A DNA stretch of 64,000 nt from CAISIP01 sp038326025 (GCA_038326025.1 JBBQJP010000016.1:18278-82277), one strand, 5' to 3'. Shown: positions 1-8,367, counted from the stretch's first letter. Numbers and translations: made by a program. Notes: generated by a model from the sequence alone, not told the origin.

Positions 1-61
1 CAGGCGCGACACTGCGCGCGGCCGACGGGTGCCACGTCAACAACGCGGCACGCCGTGCAGT

Positions 62-385
62 TCAGGAGGCGCTGATCTGAAAGTCCTGCCCGGCGGCAGC
101 GGTGGCGGCAAAATCAAAACGGCGCAACTCGAGCGCCTCGATCAGATCATCAATGTGTGCCAGGAAGGCTTCACGACTGTCATGCGGGCTTCCGGTGATC
201 ACCCTGGACGACTGATCCTCCAGTTCGGCCTCGCCGGCCGTACGCGCCCAACGCCGCACCTCGCAATAGGCAATAAATGCCAGACGACCGAGATCGCCGC
301 TTTTTCGGCTGTGGCGCAGATCAGCGAGCAGATCGTCCAAGCCCAACTGTAAATTCAGTGCGGTATTCATGTTGCAGTGCAGCAT
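62..385 (-). CDS. Hypothetical protein (about 102-107 aa)
   Basis: I do not recognise a family. The product is acidic and soluble, with no signal peptide or membrane segment, and is rich in Leu, Asp and Arg in what look like helical stretches. Two in-frame ATG starts are possible, at 385 and 370, and neither has a convincing ribosome binding site. The shorter form begins MNTALNLQLG. The plus strand also has an open frame over most of this stretch, but its composition is less protein-like, with Cys/Gly/Thr clusters near its start. The gene sits alone at the window edge, so its operon context is unknown. It could be a non-coding open frame. Confidence 0.5.
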   Translation of the reverse strand: MLHCNMNTALNLQLGLDDLLADLRHSRKSGDLGRLAFIAYCEVRRWARTAGEAELEDQSSRVITGSPHDSREAFLAHIDDLIEALELRRFDFAATAAAGQDFQISAS

Positions 386-613
386 GCTAGCCTAAACTGA
401 CTCGAAGCTTACCGATAAGGCCCAGGCGACCACCGAGTCGGGGCGTCAAAACAGGGCATCACCCCGCAAACCATTGGTACACGCTGACTTGCTCAAGAAC
501 GACACAAAATAGAGTCGCGCACCTGAAATGGTTCGAAATGGCCCAAGGCCTGCACGCCTGCGGGCATCTGCACCGTCCGAGCGACACTTTTCAAGCCACG
601 GTCATGCGTGGGC

Positions 614-1096
614 TTACCGGGATCGGCGCCGCAGAACCGTTCGCACCACCACATAGATCACGCCCACCACCGCCGCAAGCCCCGGATAAATCAGCACGTT
701 GTCGGCTATCACTGGTGCGCCACTGGTAATCAAGGTCACAGCGCTCATACACAGACCCACCATGGCTGCAACATATATCGGCGTCAGACCCCGCAGCAGA
801 CGCCTCACCCAAGGTGTCGCCATCAAACCGCCGACTGCCACCAGCAGCAAGGCCAGCGCCGCAATACGTACGCCCATGAAGGCTGCGGCGACCAGACCGA
901 GCACCAGCAGAACAAAACGCAGCGGCAGAAACACCGGCTCATAACCCTCGGACGCCTTGTTGGCCAACGTCCGTTCAAAATCCCGCCGCTGCGCACCTGC
1001 TGCCCGGCCCAACATTTCATCCGCATTCTTGGCCGGTGCCGTGACGAACCCTGAATATCCCTGTCGATCGCCCCGTTGATGATCCTCGAAACTCAT
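614..1096 (-). CDS. Small inner-membrane protein with about four TM helices, unknown function
   Basis: The 160-residue product has a hydrophilic N-terminus of about 50 residues followed by roughly four hydrophobic segments (about residues 57-75, 78-95, 106-125 and 130-150). It ends in a basic tail, RTVLRRRSR, consistent with a cytoplasmic C-terminus. The ATG at 1096 follows a strong ribosome binding site, GGAGGAAT on the minus strand, which supports this start. I do not recognise the family. It is transcribed away from the membrane-anchored coiled-coil gene that starts near 1323, and the 1097-1322 interval would carry both promoters. Confidence 0.7.
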   Translation of the reverse strand: MSFEDHQRGDRQGYSGFVTAPAKNADEMLGRAAGAQRRDFERTLANKASEGYEPVFLPLRFVLLVLGLVAAAFMGVRIAALALLLVAVGGLMATPWVRRLLRGLTPIYVAAMVGLCMSAVTLITSGAPVIADNVLIYPGLAAVVGVIYVVVRTVLRRRSR

Positions 1097-1322
1097 TGGA
1101 TTCCTCCACTGAGTTGTGATGGCGCACCCACCGCCGTCCCGTATCGATCACGGGACGGTCGGGACGGAACCCGGTCACAGCACTGACGCGCCATCGTGCT
1201 GGGTCGTACCCGACAAACCCCATCGAGCGACGGGTGTCAGGTGCGTATTCTGGCAACGGTTAGGATCGGTGGTCAACTATTCACAACCGGTCCGACCAAA
1301 CACCAGCATGCCGGAGGCTTTC

Positions 1323-1964
1323 TTGACCGACTACGATTTCTCATCGTTTCTCGAATCGCCATGGAGCCTGATGGCATGTGGCGCGATTCTCGTTGCGGCA
1401 ATACTCGCTTCGCGTTTGCTGCTTCGGCAATGGAATCGTCACCGGGTGTCCGCCGGTACCCGCGGCATGGAGACCACGGCGCTGGGCCTTGCCACGGTCA
1501 CAGCGCTGCTGCTGGTCGTTTTTGCGGATGCACACTTCGACAAGCAGGATCGTGATCAGCGCATGATGGCCGAGCTGGCGCAGAAAAACGCGCTGGCTTC
1601 CGAGCTGCGAACCAAGATCACCGCCGAGGTCGACCGGGTACGCGCCATGCTGGCCGATCGCACGGTGCGGCGGATTGAGCAGCAGCAACTCACACAGGCG
1701 CGTGACGAGTTGGCGCGGTTCCAGTCGCTGAACGATCCACGTATCACGCAGATGTTGGCCTTGATCGACACCGAACTGGAAATCCGCGACTTGGTCGCCA
1801 AGGCCTTGAGCGAAGCCGCTCCCGACCGGCTTTTTGCGATCTATACCCGTCTGTCCGAATTGGTGCCGGACCACGCCCAATACAAGGAAAGTGCTGAACG
1901 TTACGCCGCAGAGATGAAGGTCGAGTCGGCGGTCAGCGCTGTCGCCCCGGCCAAATCCGACTGA
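1323..1964 (+). CDS. Membrane-anchored coiled-coil protein, unknown function
   Basis: The protein has two N-terminal hydrophobic helices (about residues 14-32 and 52-70). They are followed by a long charged helical region with heptad-like spacing of Ala, Leu and Glu, which is probably a coiled coil. It ends in an Ala-rich tail. I prefer the TTG at 1323 because GGAGG lies at 1313-1317, five bases upstream. An in-frame ATG at 1308 has no ribosome binding site. No catalytic motif is visible. It may be a membrane-tethered scaffold, but that is inference and no family is recognised. Confidence 0.65.
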   Translation: MTDYDFSSFLESPWSLMACGAILVAAILASRLLLRQWNRHRVSAGTRGMETTALGLATVTALLLVVFADAHFDKQDRDQRMMAELAQKNALASELRTKITAEVDRVRAMLADRTVRRIEQQQLTQARDELARFQSLNDPRITQMLALIDTELEIRDLVAKALSEAAPDRLFAIYTRLSELVPDHAQYKESAERYAAEMKVESAVSAVAPAKSD

Positions 1965-2009
1965 CCACCTGGCCTTGAACAGCGCCAGCCGTGCGGGCGT
2001 GCAACCGGG

Positions 2010-2417
2010 TCAACGCCTGGCGCATGCCAGGCTGAGGATGCGGTTGAGCGTCGAACGGGGATCGACAGTGTTCCAACTCATCGGCCCATGGCTGGAGTGA
2101 ATAAACTGCCCCGCACCCATGGCTTCGGGATGGTCAGATGAATACAGCAGGCGAATCCTGCGCTCTCGGCAGTCGAGTTCGATCTGGTCCTTGGACGACT
2201 GCTAAGCACCCTGTTTGCCATACCGCACTGTCAGATGGTTGCGCAAAATCCAGACTGTGATGTTGGCGCCAAACTTCTTCGACTGCTCCGAACTCAGGTA
2301 AAAGTCATCATGTTCGGTGCTGGCCACCTTGAGCCAATCGGCCCAGACCGGTCCGACCGACAACGCCAGCAACAAGAGAGCTCCGCCCAACCTGCGCACC
2401 CATCCGTACATGCTCAT
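2010..2417 (-). pseudogene. Surface-adhesin-E-like secreted protein interrupted by an in-frame TAG
   Basis: The ATG at 2417 opens a frame with a good signal peptide (hydrophobic core, cleavage near VWA-DW). Then comes the start of a domain I recognise as surface-adhesin protein E-like (pattern W..V......YL......G....VW.L). A TAG at 2202-2204 stops it after 71 residues. Reading through in the same frame gives the rest of the domain: SSKDQIELDCRERRIRLL, a Gly-x-Gly turn, SWNTVDPRSTLNRIL and a terminal LAC, ending at TGA 2010-2012. The two Cys expected to pair in this family are both in the read-through half. There is no frameshift, so this is one nonsense change, possibly recent or suppressed. 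Confidence 0.75.
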
Positions 2418-2567
2418 CCTGCTTTAGCTCAGCCACACGAAAGCCGTGGGCCTATGGCGATATTGGACATCCTGTGCCATCGAGGCCATTTGACCCAGCA
2501 CAGATTCGCGTCGATCGACTGACTGCGGCCAAGCACAGCGTACGCCCCGCGCGTACAACGCGGCAAA

Positions 2568-2867
2568 TCAGGCCCGTTCGTCGAGCAGGACTCCGGTCAT
2601 CTTGTTGCTGGTCTTGAACACCGCCAGATTGGCCAAAAAAGCATTCTTGGCGGCGAGTTGGGTGACCATGTCCCTGGCCGGATCCTCGCCGGGCGAGCCA
2701 GCGCGGCTGATGGTGGCCGACACACCACCACCGGACTGTGGTGTCTGGCGGACTTCCTGGCGGCGAAAACCATCGGTCGCAAGGTTAGCCACGTTGTGCG
2801 CAGATGCGCGCAACTGGGTTTGGGCTGCCTGCATGCCGGCCAGCGCGATCGATGCGGTGGAATTCAA
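2568..2867 (-). CDS. Short flagellar basal-body rod-like protein
   Basis: The 99-residue product begins MNSTASIALAGMQAAQ. It carries the flagellar rod/hook N-terminal pattern (S-x-A-x-x-G-M-x-A ... L-x-x-x-A-x-N-V-A-N ... T-D-G-F-R-R). The C-terminus resembles the terminal helix of the same family (MVTQLAAKNAFLANLAVF). The large middle domain of FlgC/FlgG/FlgE is absent, leaving only the two coiled-coil ends. I chose the TTG at 2867 because AAAGGA sits five bases upstream. The open frame continues upstream to 2960, but those residues do not look like the family. No other flagellar gene is in the window, so this is an orphan. Confidence 0.75.
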   Translation of the reverse strand: MNSTASIALAGMQAAQTQLRASAHNVANLATDGFRRQEVRQTPQSGGGVSATISRAGSPGEDPARDMVTQLAAKNAFLANLAVFKTSNKMTGVLLDERA

Positions 2868-3031
2868 GCCGGTCCTTTCGAAGTCGGAGGGTTTACCGAT
2901 ACTATCGCGCAAAGACCCGCGGCGCCTGATTGCCTGGCCGGACAAATTGCGCAATGGCAATTTATTCCTGATTACACCAAATCTTGACGGACCCAGGGTA
3001 AACGATCTCTATTTCAAACTCGCCCTGCAAC

Positions 3032-3406
3032 ATGACGGATATCAAAACGGCAATCGCCAGCACCGGCACTGAACGCGTTCTGCGCTGGCTGTTCGCCGGC
3101 ACCGCCGTAGTCGTCATGGTGCTGTCACTGGCGCCACTGGAGCCCGGCGCGCCGTCGCTAGGCTGGGACAAGGCCAATCACATGGCCGCCTTCGCCCTGC
3201 TGGCAGTGCTCGGCTGTCGCGCCTACCCGTCGCACACCGCCGTTGTGCTGGCCGGCCTGCTCGTCTACGGTGGCCTGATCGAGGTGCTGCAGTCGTTCAC
3301 CAGCTACCGCAGAGCCGAATGGGCTGACCTGCTGGCCGATGCGCTGGGACTGCCGCTGGGCTGGCTGGTGGCCCGGTTGAACGGAGGCATGCGTGGCCAT
3401 CGCTGA
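3032..3406 (+). CDS. VanZ-like family membrane protein
   Basis: The 124-residue protein has about four hydrophobic helices with the VanZ-family arrangement. A first helix (residues 18-38) is followed by DKANHMAAFALLAVL, a further helix, and then the conserved block IEVLQSFTSYRRAEWADLLADALG, which carries the family's E...Q and R.....D.laN/D signature. The function of most such proteins is unknown; the founding member contributes to low-level teicoplanin resistance. The gene overlaps the following Sel1 gene by 14 bp, so the two are probably translationally coupled. Confidence 0.85.
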   Translation: MTDIKTAIASTGTERVLRWLFAGTAVVVMVLSLAPLEPGAPSLGWDKANHMAAFALLAVLGCRAYPSHTAVVLAGLLVYGGLIEVLQSFTSYRRAEWADLLADALGLPLGWLVARLNGGMRGHR

Positions 3407-3962
3407 CGACGCACAGCCACCGTCGTGGCGATGCTTGCAACGCGGGGTCGGCAACGCACATGGCGCCGCTTGTGGCGTGCTGTTGGCGGCTGCCCTGGGA
3501 TGGGCATGGCCGGCACTTGCGCAGGAAGCGGCACCCTCAGCCCCCTCAGCGCCTGCAACCGAGGCGCAGGCGCCACTGGATGTAACCGACCTCAACTCCT
3601 TGTTGACCCTGGCACAACAAGGCCACCCGGTCGCGCAGTTCAACCTGGGCGTCAAGTACGACTTCGGCCAAGGCGTCGAAAAGGACCCTGCATATGCGGT
3701 GCGCTGGTACCGGCTGGCGGCGGCGCAGGGGCATGGCGGCGCCCAATTCAATCTGGGCGGCATGTACTTCGAAGGGCTGGGTGTGAAACGCGATCTGGTC
3801 CGGGCCACCATGTGGTTCACGCTCAGCGCCGAAGCCGGCGTGGGCGGGGCCGCCAAGAACCGCGCCATCCTGGCCCGTGCCATGAGCGCGGAACAGCAGG
3901 CGCAGGCCCGCACCCTCGCGCTGGAGTGCCGTCAACGGCAATTCAAGGACTGCGAGCCCTGA
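3393..3962 (+). CDS. Secreted Sel1-repeat (SLR) protein
   Basis: The GTG at 3393 follows GGAGG at 3383-3387 and lies inside the end of the VanZ gene. The product has a signal peptide (hydrophobic stretch near residues 26-42, cleavage after ALA) and a Pro/Ala linker. Two consecutive Sel1 repeats follow at about residues 78-150, each with the pattern AQFNLG..Y..G.GV..D...A..W...AA..G. The C-terminal tail has two Cys. Sel1 repeats form alpha-alpha superhelices that bind protein partners, often at the periplasmic face of the envelope. The partner is unknown here. Confidence 0.85.
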   Translation: MAIADDAQPPSWRCLQRGVGNAHGAACGVLLAAALGWAWPALAQEAAPSAPSAPATEAQAPLDVTDLNSLLTLAQQGHPVAQFNLGVKYDFGQGVEKDPAYAVRWYRLAAAQGHGGAQFNLGGMYFEGLGVKRDLVRATMWFTLSAEAGVGGAAKNRAILARAMSAEQQAQARTLALECRQRQFKDCEP

Positions 3963-3979
3963 TTCGCGCAGCAGGCGGT

Positions 3980-3998
3980 CCATCAACGGCGTTGATGG
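3980..3998 (+). terminator. Perfect 8-bp hairpin after the Sel1 gene (possible terminator or attenuator)
   Basis: CCATCAAC and GTTGATGG flank a GGC loop, 18 bp after the Sel1 stop codon and 29 bp before slyX. No T-run follows, so it is not a canonical intrinsic terminator. It may simply stabilise the 3' end of the upstream message. Confidence 0.35.
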
Positions 3999-4026
3999 CC
4001 GGAAGGAGCCCGCTTCACACAATGTG

Positions 4027-4260
4027 ATGTCCAATAGCGCCATGGACCACACCGAACACATCGACAAACGCCTGAACGATCTGGAAATCAAGGCCAGCTT
4101 CACCGATGACCTGCTGGACGAGATCAACCAGACCTTGTACCGGCAACAACAGCTGATCGATAACCTCACGCGGGAATTGCTGACGCTGCGCGAGCAGTCG
4201 GCCGACACAGGCGGCCAAAGCGCCCGCAGCCTGAACGACGATTTGCCGCCCCACTACTGA
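4027..4260 (+). CDS. slyX: SlyX family protein
   Basis: This small, acidic, fully helical protein of about 77 residues follows the SlyX pattern. Its core is the heptad region (DKRLNDLEIKASFTDDLLDE, then INQTLYRQQQLIDNLTRELL), followed by a disordered tail that ends in the family's typical DLPPHY. SlyX was named for its genetic location beside slyD; its molecular role is still unclear. An ATG at 4042 (MDHTEHID) is an equally plausible start. It precedes the cyclodeaminase-family gene by 43 bp and may be co-transcribed with it. Confidence 0.9.
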   Translation: MSNSAMDHTEHIDKRLNDLEIKASFTDDLLDEINQTLYRQQQLIDNLTRELLTLREQSADTGGQSARSLNDDLPPHY

Positions 4261-4303
4261 TCGGGCCAATGCCACCTACCCACACAAAATTGATGCATCC
4301 ACA

Positions 4304-5251
4304 ATGAGCGACTCAGCCACCCCGATCCAGATCTTCGATGCGAACCAGGTGCACGCGGCCTTGCCCTGGCAGGCACTGGCAAAGCAACTTTCCGACGCAT
4401 TCGCGCAAGGGGCGCACGTACCAGTGCGCCACGCCCACGCGCTAGGCGGACCGGACGCTTTGTTGCTGATGCCGGCCTGGTCCGACGCCGCGCTGGGCGT
4501 TAAGCTCGTCACCGTTATGCCGGGCAATGCCACACGCGCATTGGCCACGGTGCAGGCGAGCTATCTGCTGTTCGAGCGCAACTCCGGCCGCATGCTGGCC
4601 ATGCTCGATGGCGAGGCCTTGACCTTGCGCCGGACCGCCGCCGCGTCGGCCCTTGCCGCACGCCATCTCGCGCGCGGCGATGCCCGCCGCCTGCTGATCG
4701 TGGGTACGGGCCAGCTGGCCGAATGGATGGCGCGCGCCCACCATGCGCTGCGCCCGTCGTTGACCGAGGTCGCCGTCTGGGGGCGCAACCCGCAGTCCAG
4801 CGCGACACTGGCCCGCAAACTGGCCGACGCTGGCCTGCCGGCGCATGCCTGCGACGACCTGAAGCGCGGCGTGCAAACGGCCGACATTGTTTGCTGCGCC
4901 ACCACGTCGACTACTCCGATCGTGCAAGGCGCATGGCTGCAATCGGGCACCCACCTGGACCTGGTCGGCGCCTTCAAAGCTGACATGCGCGAAACCGACG
5001 ACGCGGCGGTGACCTGCGCGCGCGTGTTCGTCGACACCTTTGCCGGCGCCATGGCCGAGGCGGGCGATCTGGTACAGCCCCTGCAGCGTGGCGTCATCAC
5101 GCGTGAACATGTGCTGGGCGAACTGGCACAACTGGTGCGGGGCGAAGTTGCCGGCCGTTTGACCGAGCAGGACATCACCTTGTTCAAGTCGGTCGGCACG
5201 GCACTGGAAGACCTGGCTGCGGCGCAAATGGTGCTGGCCTCGCGCAACTGA
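4304..5251 (+). CDS. Ornithine cyclodeaminase / mu-crystallin family protein
   Basis: This 315-residue NAD(P)-dependent enzyme has the family's usual length. An N-terminal dimerisation domain includes VKLVTVMPGN and the loop LDGEALTLRRTAAASALAA, where the conserved Arg/Thr contact substrate. A Rossmann fold follows (LLIVGTGQLAEWMARAH, about residues 130-150; G-x-G-x-x-A), and then the block with DLVGAFKADMRETDD and VFVDTF. Family members include ornithine cyclodeaminase, alanine dehydrogenase and delta-1-pyrroline-2-carboxylate reductase. The substrate cannot be fixed from sequence. The neighbours (slyX, SRAP) give no pathway clue. Confidence 0.85.
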   Translation: MSDSATPIQIFDANQVHAALPWQALAKQLSDAFAQGAHVPVRHAHALGGPDALLLMPAWSDAALGVKLVTVMPGNATRALATVQASYLLFERNSGRMLAMLDGEALTLRRTAAASALAARHLARGDARRLLIVGTGQLAEWMARAHHALRPSLTEVAVWGRNPQSSATLARKLADAGLPAHACDDLKRGVQTADIVCCATTSTTPIVQGAWLQSGTHLDLVGAFKADMRETDDAAVTCARVFVDTFAGAMAEAGDLVQPLQRGVITREHVLGELAQLVRGEVAGRLTEQDITLFKSVGTALEDLAAAQMVLASRN

Positions 5252-5301
5252 GCTGCGCAGCCAGTGCGCGGCCTCACACCGCGTCCGTATACTTTCGTGG
5301 C

Positions 5302-5946
5302 ATGTGCAGTCATTACCAGGCCATCAAGGAGCGCGAACGGTTCTTCCGGCTGTTCGGGGTGTATCCGCCGGACCCGCAAGGCAAGTACGACATGTGGCCG
5401 GGTTACACCGGCGTGATGGTGCGCCGGCCAAGGGAAAGTGACAGTGGCGACGAAGCGGTCGGTCCGATGGAGGCCGTGGCAGGCCTTTTTGGTCTGCTGC
5501 CGCACTGGGCTAAGGACGCCAAACTGGCGCGCAACACCTTCAACGCCCGCAGCGAAACCGTGCACGAAAAACCCAGCTTTCGCGATGCCTGGCGCCGCGC
5601 GCAACACTGCATCATTCCCGCCGACGCCATCTATGAGCCCGACTGGCGCTCGGGCAAAGCCGTCCCCACACGCATCAGCCGCACCGATGGCGAGCCCATG
5701 GGTATCGCCGGACTCTGGTCCTGGTGGCGCTCGCCCGAAGGTGACACCGTATGGAGTTTCACCATGCTCACGATCAACGCCGATTCGCACGCCCTGATGC
5801 GCAACATGCACCGGCCTGGTGAAGAGAAACGCATGGTCGTCATCCTGTCCGAGGCTGCCCAGCAGAACTGGCTGGATGCGCCTGCGCACCAGTCGATGCA
5901 GTTGCTGCAGCCCTACCCTGCAGACCGTCTGCTGGCCGGGAGTTGA
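5302..5946 (+). CDS. yedK: SRAP domain protein (abasic-site processing, HMCES/YedK family)
   Basis: The protein starts Met-Cys (MCSHYQAI). Cys2 becomes the N-terminal nucleophile that cross-links to abasic sites in single-stranded DNA. Other family signatures are present: FNARSETV with the conserved Asn (about residue 74), CIIPADAIYEP with the catalytic Glu, the core MLTINADSH, and a later His/Arg-containing loop (MHRPGEEKRM). At 214 residues it matches bacterial YedK. Its role is to shield replication-blocking abasic sites as a thiazolidine adduct. The gene starts 50 bp after the cyclodeaminase stop. Confidence 0.92.
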   Translation: MCSHYQAIKERERFFRLFGVYPPDPQGKYDMWPGYTGVMVRRPRESDSGDEAVGPMEAVAGLFGLLPHWAKDAKLARNTFNARSETVHEKPSFRDAWRRAQHCIIPADAIYEPDWRSGKAVPTRISRTDGEPMGIAGLWSWWRSPEGDTVWSFTMLTINADSHALMRNMHRPGEEKRMVVILSEAAQQNWLDAPAHQSMQLLQPYPADRLLAGS

Positions 5947-6254
5947 TCGGTCGCAAGCATCCACCCAATTGCCCCGCTCAGGCCTGTGCCAACGATGGTG
6001 CCAGCCATAATGCCGACATGAAGCCTGCAGCTGAATCGCAACCGACGCCGGGACCTGTAGCGCCGCCCCCGCAACAAGGCCGCAGGCTGACCCGATTACG
6101 GCCTGGCCGATCGGGCAAAATTACTTTACAGCTGAATTATTTCTTTCTAAAGCTCGGGTAATCCTCTATTGCCGCTGAGCGCCGCCTGGTTACCATGAAA
6201 ACGTCAACGTCGGCCCGTGTGGGCCGTCCGTAACCACCTTCCAAGGAGAATCGC
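5947..6254. other. Intergenic leader region upstream of the ABC transporter operon
   Basis: There is no convincing gene in this 308-bp interval. It becomes AT-richer from about 6118 to 6170, as expected for a promoter region. A possible sigma-70-type promoter is TTGCCG at 6169-6174 with TACCAT at 6191-6196 (16-bp spacing). The assignment is weak. AAGGAGA at 6243-6249 is the ribosome binding site of the binding-protein gene. No clear operator palindrome was found. Confidence 0.35.
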
Positions 6255-7442
6255 ATGACCTCTCGCCGTCTGGTACTCACCCGCAGCGCCGCCCTGATCG
6301 GAGCCGCATCCTCAGGCCTGTTGCTTCCCGGCCTGTCTTCGGCCCAGGGCAGCAAGATCCGCGTCGGACTGATGCTGCCGTATACCGGTACCTTTGCCCA
6401 GCTCGGTGTGGCGATCGAGAACGGCTTTCGCCTGGCAATCGATGAACAAGGTGGCAAGCTGGGCGGGCGTGACATCGAATACTTCAAGGTCGACGATGAG
6501 TCCGATCCTCCCAAGGGCGTCGAGAACGCCAACAAGCTGGTGCTGCGCGACAAGGTCGATGTGCTGGTCGGCACCGTGCACTCGGGCGTGCAGATGGGTA
6601 TCCAGAAGGTCGCGCGCGATACCGGCGTGCTGAGCATCATCCCCAATGCCGGTGTGCTCGCCGCAACCGGCGCGCTGTGTGCGCCCAACGTGTTCCGAGC
6701 CTCGTTCAGCAATTCGCAACCCACACGCGCACTGGGCGCGCCGATGGTGGCCAGGGGCCACAAGAAGGCAGTCTGGATCACCTGGAAATACGCTGCCGGC
6801 GACGAGGCTTTCCTGGGCTTCAAGGAAGGTTTCCTGAAGGCCGGTGGCACCATCGTCAAGGAAATCTCTGTTCCGTTCCCGAACGTCGAGTTCCAGGCCC
6901 AGCTGACCGAAATCGCGGCGCTGAACCCGGATGCGGTGGCCTGCTTCTTTGCGGGCGGCGGCGCGGTCAAGTTCATGAAAGACTACGCCGCAGCCGGCCT
7001 CAAGGGCAAAATTCCGCTGTATGGCTCGGGCTTTCTCACCGAAGGCGTCATTGAGGCCGCTGGTGCCGCCGCCGATGGCGTCATCACGACGATGCATTAC
7101 GCAGACGGCCTGGACAACCCGCGCAACAAGGCATTCCGCCTGGCCTATGCCAAGAGCTACAAGCTCCAGCCTGACGTGTATGCGGTGCAGGGCTACGACT
7201 CCGGTCAGTTGCTGATCGCCGGAGCCAACGCCGTCAAGGGTGACCTGTCGAACAAGAAGGCCTTGTATTCGGCCATGGAAAATGCCAGCATCGACAGCCC
7301 GCGCGGCAAGTGGAAGATGAGCAAGCAGCATAACCCGATCCAGGACATCTACCTGCGCCAGGTGGTTAACGGCGAAAACAAGGTGCTGAGCGTGGCGGCC
7401 AAGCAACTCGACGACTCCGGCGTCGGGTGCAAAATGGGCTGA
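6255..7442 (+). CDS. Branched-chain amino acid type (HAAT) ABC transporter substrate-binding protein
   Basis: This 395-residue periplasmic type I binding protein (Peripla_BP_6 / LivJ-K family) begins with a signal peptide. Its MTSRRLVLTRSAAL start resembles a twin-arginine (Tat) signal, and the likely cleavage site is near LSSAQG. The mature domain opens KIRVGLMLPYTGTFAQLG and has the expected two-lobe composition, including VLVGTVHSGVQMGIQKVA and LYGSGFLTEGV. It would capture the substrate and deliver it to the LivHM permease encoded just downstream. The real ligand could be a branched-chain amino acid, an amide or an aromatic acid. AAGGAGA at 6243 supports the start. A terminator separates it from the permease genes. 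Confidence 0.9.
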   Translation: MTSRRLVLTRSAALIGAASSGLLLPGLSSAQGSKIRVGLMLPYTGTFAQLGVAIENGFRLAIDEQGGKLGGRDIEYFKVDDESDPPKGVENANKLVLRDKVDVLVGTVHSGVQMGIQKVARDTGVLSIIPNAGVLAATGALCAPNVFRASFSNSQPTRALGAPMVARGHKKAVWITWKYAAGDEAFLGFKEGFLKAGGTIVKEISVPFPNVEFQAQLTEIAALNPDAVACFFAGGGAVKFMKDYAAAGLKGKIPLYGSGFLTEGVIEAAGAAADGVITTMHYADGLDNPRNKAFRLAYAKSYKLQPDVYAVQGYDSGQLLIAGANAVKGDLSNKKALYSAMENASIDSPRGKWKMSKQHNPIQDIYLRQVVNGENKVLSVAAKQLDDSGVGCKMG

Positions 7443-7462
7443 TACGCCGTCCAAGTGGCTAC

Positions 7463-7490
7463 ACGGGAGGGTCGACCTCCCGTTTTTTTT
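7463..7490 (+). terminator. Intrinsic terminator between the binding-protein gene and livH
   Basis: ACGGGAGG (7463-7470), loop GTCGA and CCTCCCGT (7476-7483) form a perfect 8-bp stem followed by eight T residues (7483-7490). It lies 20 bp after the binding-protein stop and 13 bp before livH. Its likely role is partial termination, giving more binding protein than permease. Confidence 0.85.
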
Positions 7491-7503
7491 GCTTTTCAGA
7501 CCG

Positions 7504-8367
7504 ATGGATTTCCCGACTTTCCTGATACAGCTACTCAACAGCGTGCAATACGGCCTGTTGCTGTTCATGCTGGCTGCCGGCCTTACGCTGATCTTCGGCA
7601 TCATGGGCGTGGTAAATCTGGCGCACGGCAGCTTCTACATGCTCGGTGCCTACCTTGCCTACGCCATTGCCGGCCTGTCGGGAAGCCTGACGGTGGCGAT
7701 CCTGGGCGGCACGGCGCTGGCGGTGCTTTTTGGCCTGGTGCTCGAACGCCTGCTGTTCCGATACTTCTACCAGCGCGATCACCTCGATCAGGTGCTGCTG
7801 ACCTTCGGCCTGATCTACATTTTTGAAGAGATGCGTTCGCTGTTGTGGGGCGATGATGTGCATGGCGTCAAGATCCCCGAACTGCTGCGTTTCTCCATCC
7901 CGCTGACCGAGAACCTGTCCTATCCGGTCTATCGGCTGTTCATTGCCGGGCTTTGTATTGCGCTGGCCATCGGCCTGTACCTGCTGATCAACAAGACGCG
8001 ACTGGGCATGAAAATTCGCGCGGGCGCATTCAACCGGGACATGGCCGAAGCCCTGGGCGTGAACATCCGGCGCATTCATGCCGTGGTATTTGCGCTGGGC
8101 GTCGGGCTCGCCGCATTTGCCGGCATCATTGCCGCGCCCATCTCCAGCGTCTACCCGAACATGGGCTCGCAGGTGCTCATCATGTGTTTCGTTGTCGTCG
8201 TGATCGGCGGCATCGGTTCGGTTCGCGGCGCCCTGATCGCCGCGTTGCTGGTGGGCCTGGTCGACACCTTTGGCAAGGTACTGCTGCCCCAGGTCTCGGG
8301 CATGCTGGTCTACATGCTGATGGCCGCCGTGCTGCTGTGGAAACCCGAAGGGCTGTTCAAGTCATGA
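7504..8367 (+). CDS. livH: HAAT ABC transporter permease LivH
   Basis: The 287-residue inner-membrane permease has about eight hydrophobic helices. LivH signatures are visible: LTLIFGIMGVVNLAHGSFYMLGAY near the N-terminus, a middle block LLINKTRLGMKIRAGAFN..MAEALGVNI (the EAA-like loop that contacts the ATPase), and VVVVIGGIGSVRGALIAALLVG near the C-terminus. I place the start at ATG 7504 (MDFPTFLIQ) rather than the TTG at 7489, which lies in the terminator T-run. The stop overlaps the livM start as ATGA, so the two are translationally coupled. Confidence 0.92.
   Translation: MDFPTFLIQLLNSVQYGLLLFMLAAGLTLIFGIMGVVNLAHGSFYMLGAYLAYAIAGLSGSLTVAILGGTALAVLFGLVLERLLFRYFYQRDHLDQVLLTFGLIYIFEEMRSLLWGDDVHGVKIPELLRFSIPLTENLSYPVYRLFIAGLCIALAIGLYLLINKTRLGMKIRAGAFNRDMAEALGVNIRRIHAVVFALGVGLAAFAGIIAAPISSVYPNMGSQVLIMCFVVVVIGGIGSVRGALIAALLVGLVDTFGKVLLPQVSGMLVYMLMAAVLLWKPEGLFKS

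Noticed and set aside
29..352. Plus-strand 107-codon frame at the window start
   Set aside because: It overlaps the minus-strand frame 62-385 and has a less protein-like composition and no ribosome binding site.
4561..5964. 467-codon minus-strand frame across the cyclodeaminase and SRAP genes
   Set aside because: Both plus-strand genes are well-recognised families, and this frame spans two genes and their gap with no motifs.
7953..8363. Upstream extension of livM
   Set aside because: It is antisense-like, His/Arg-rich sequence in the wrong frame of livH. The ATGA overlap start gives normal LivM length.
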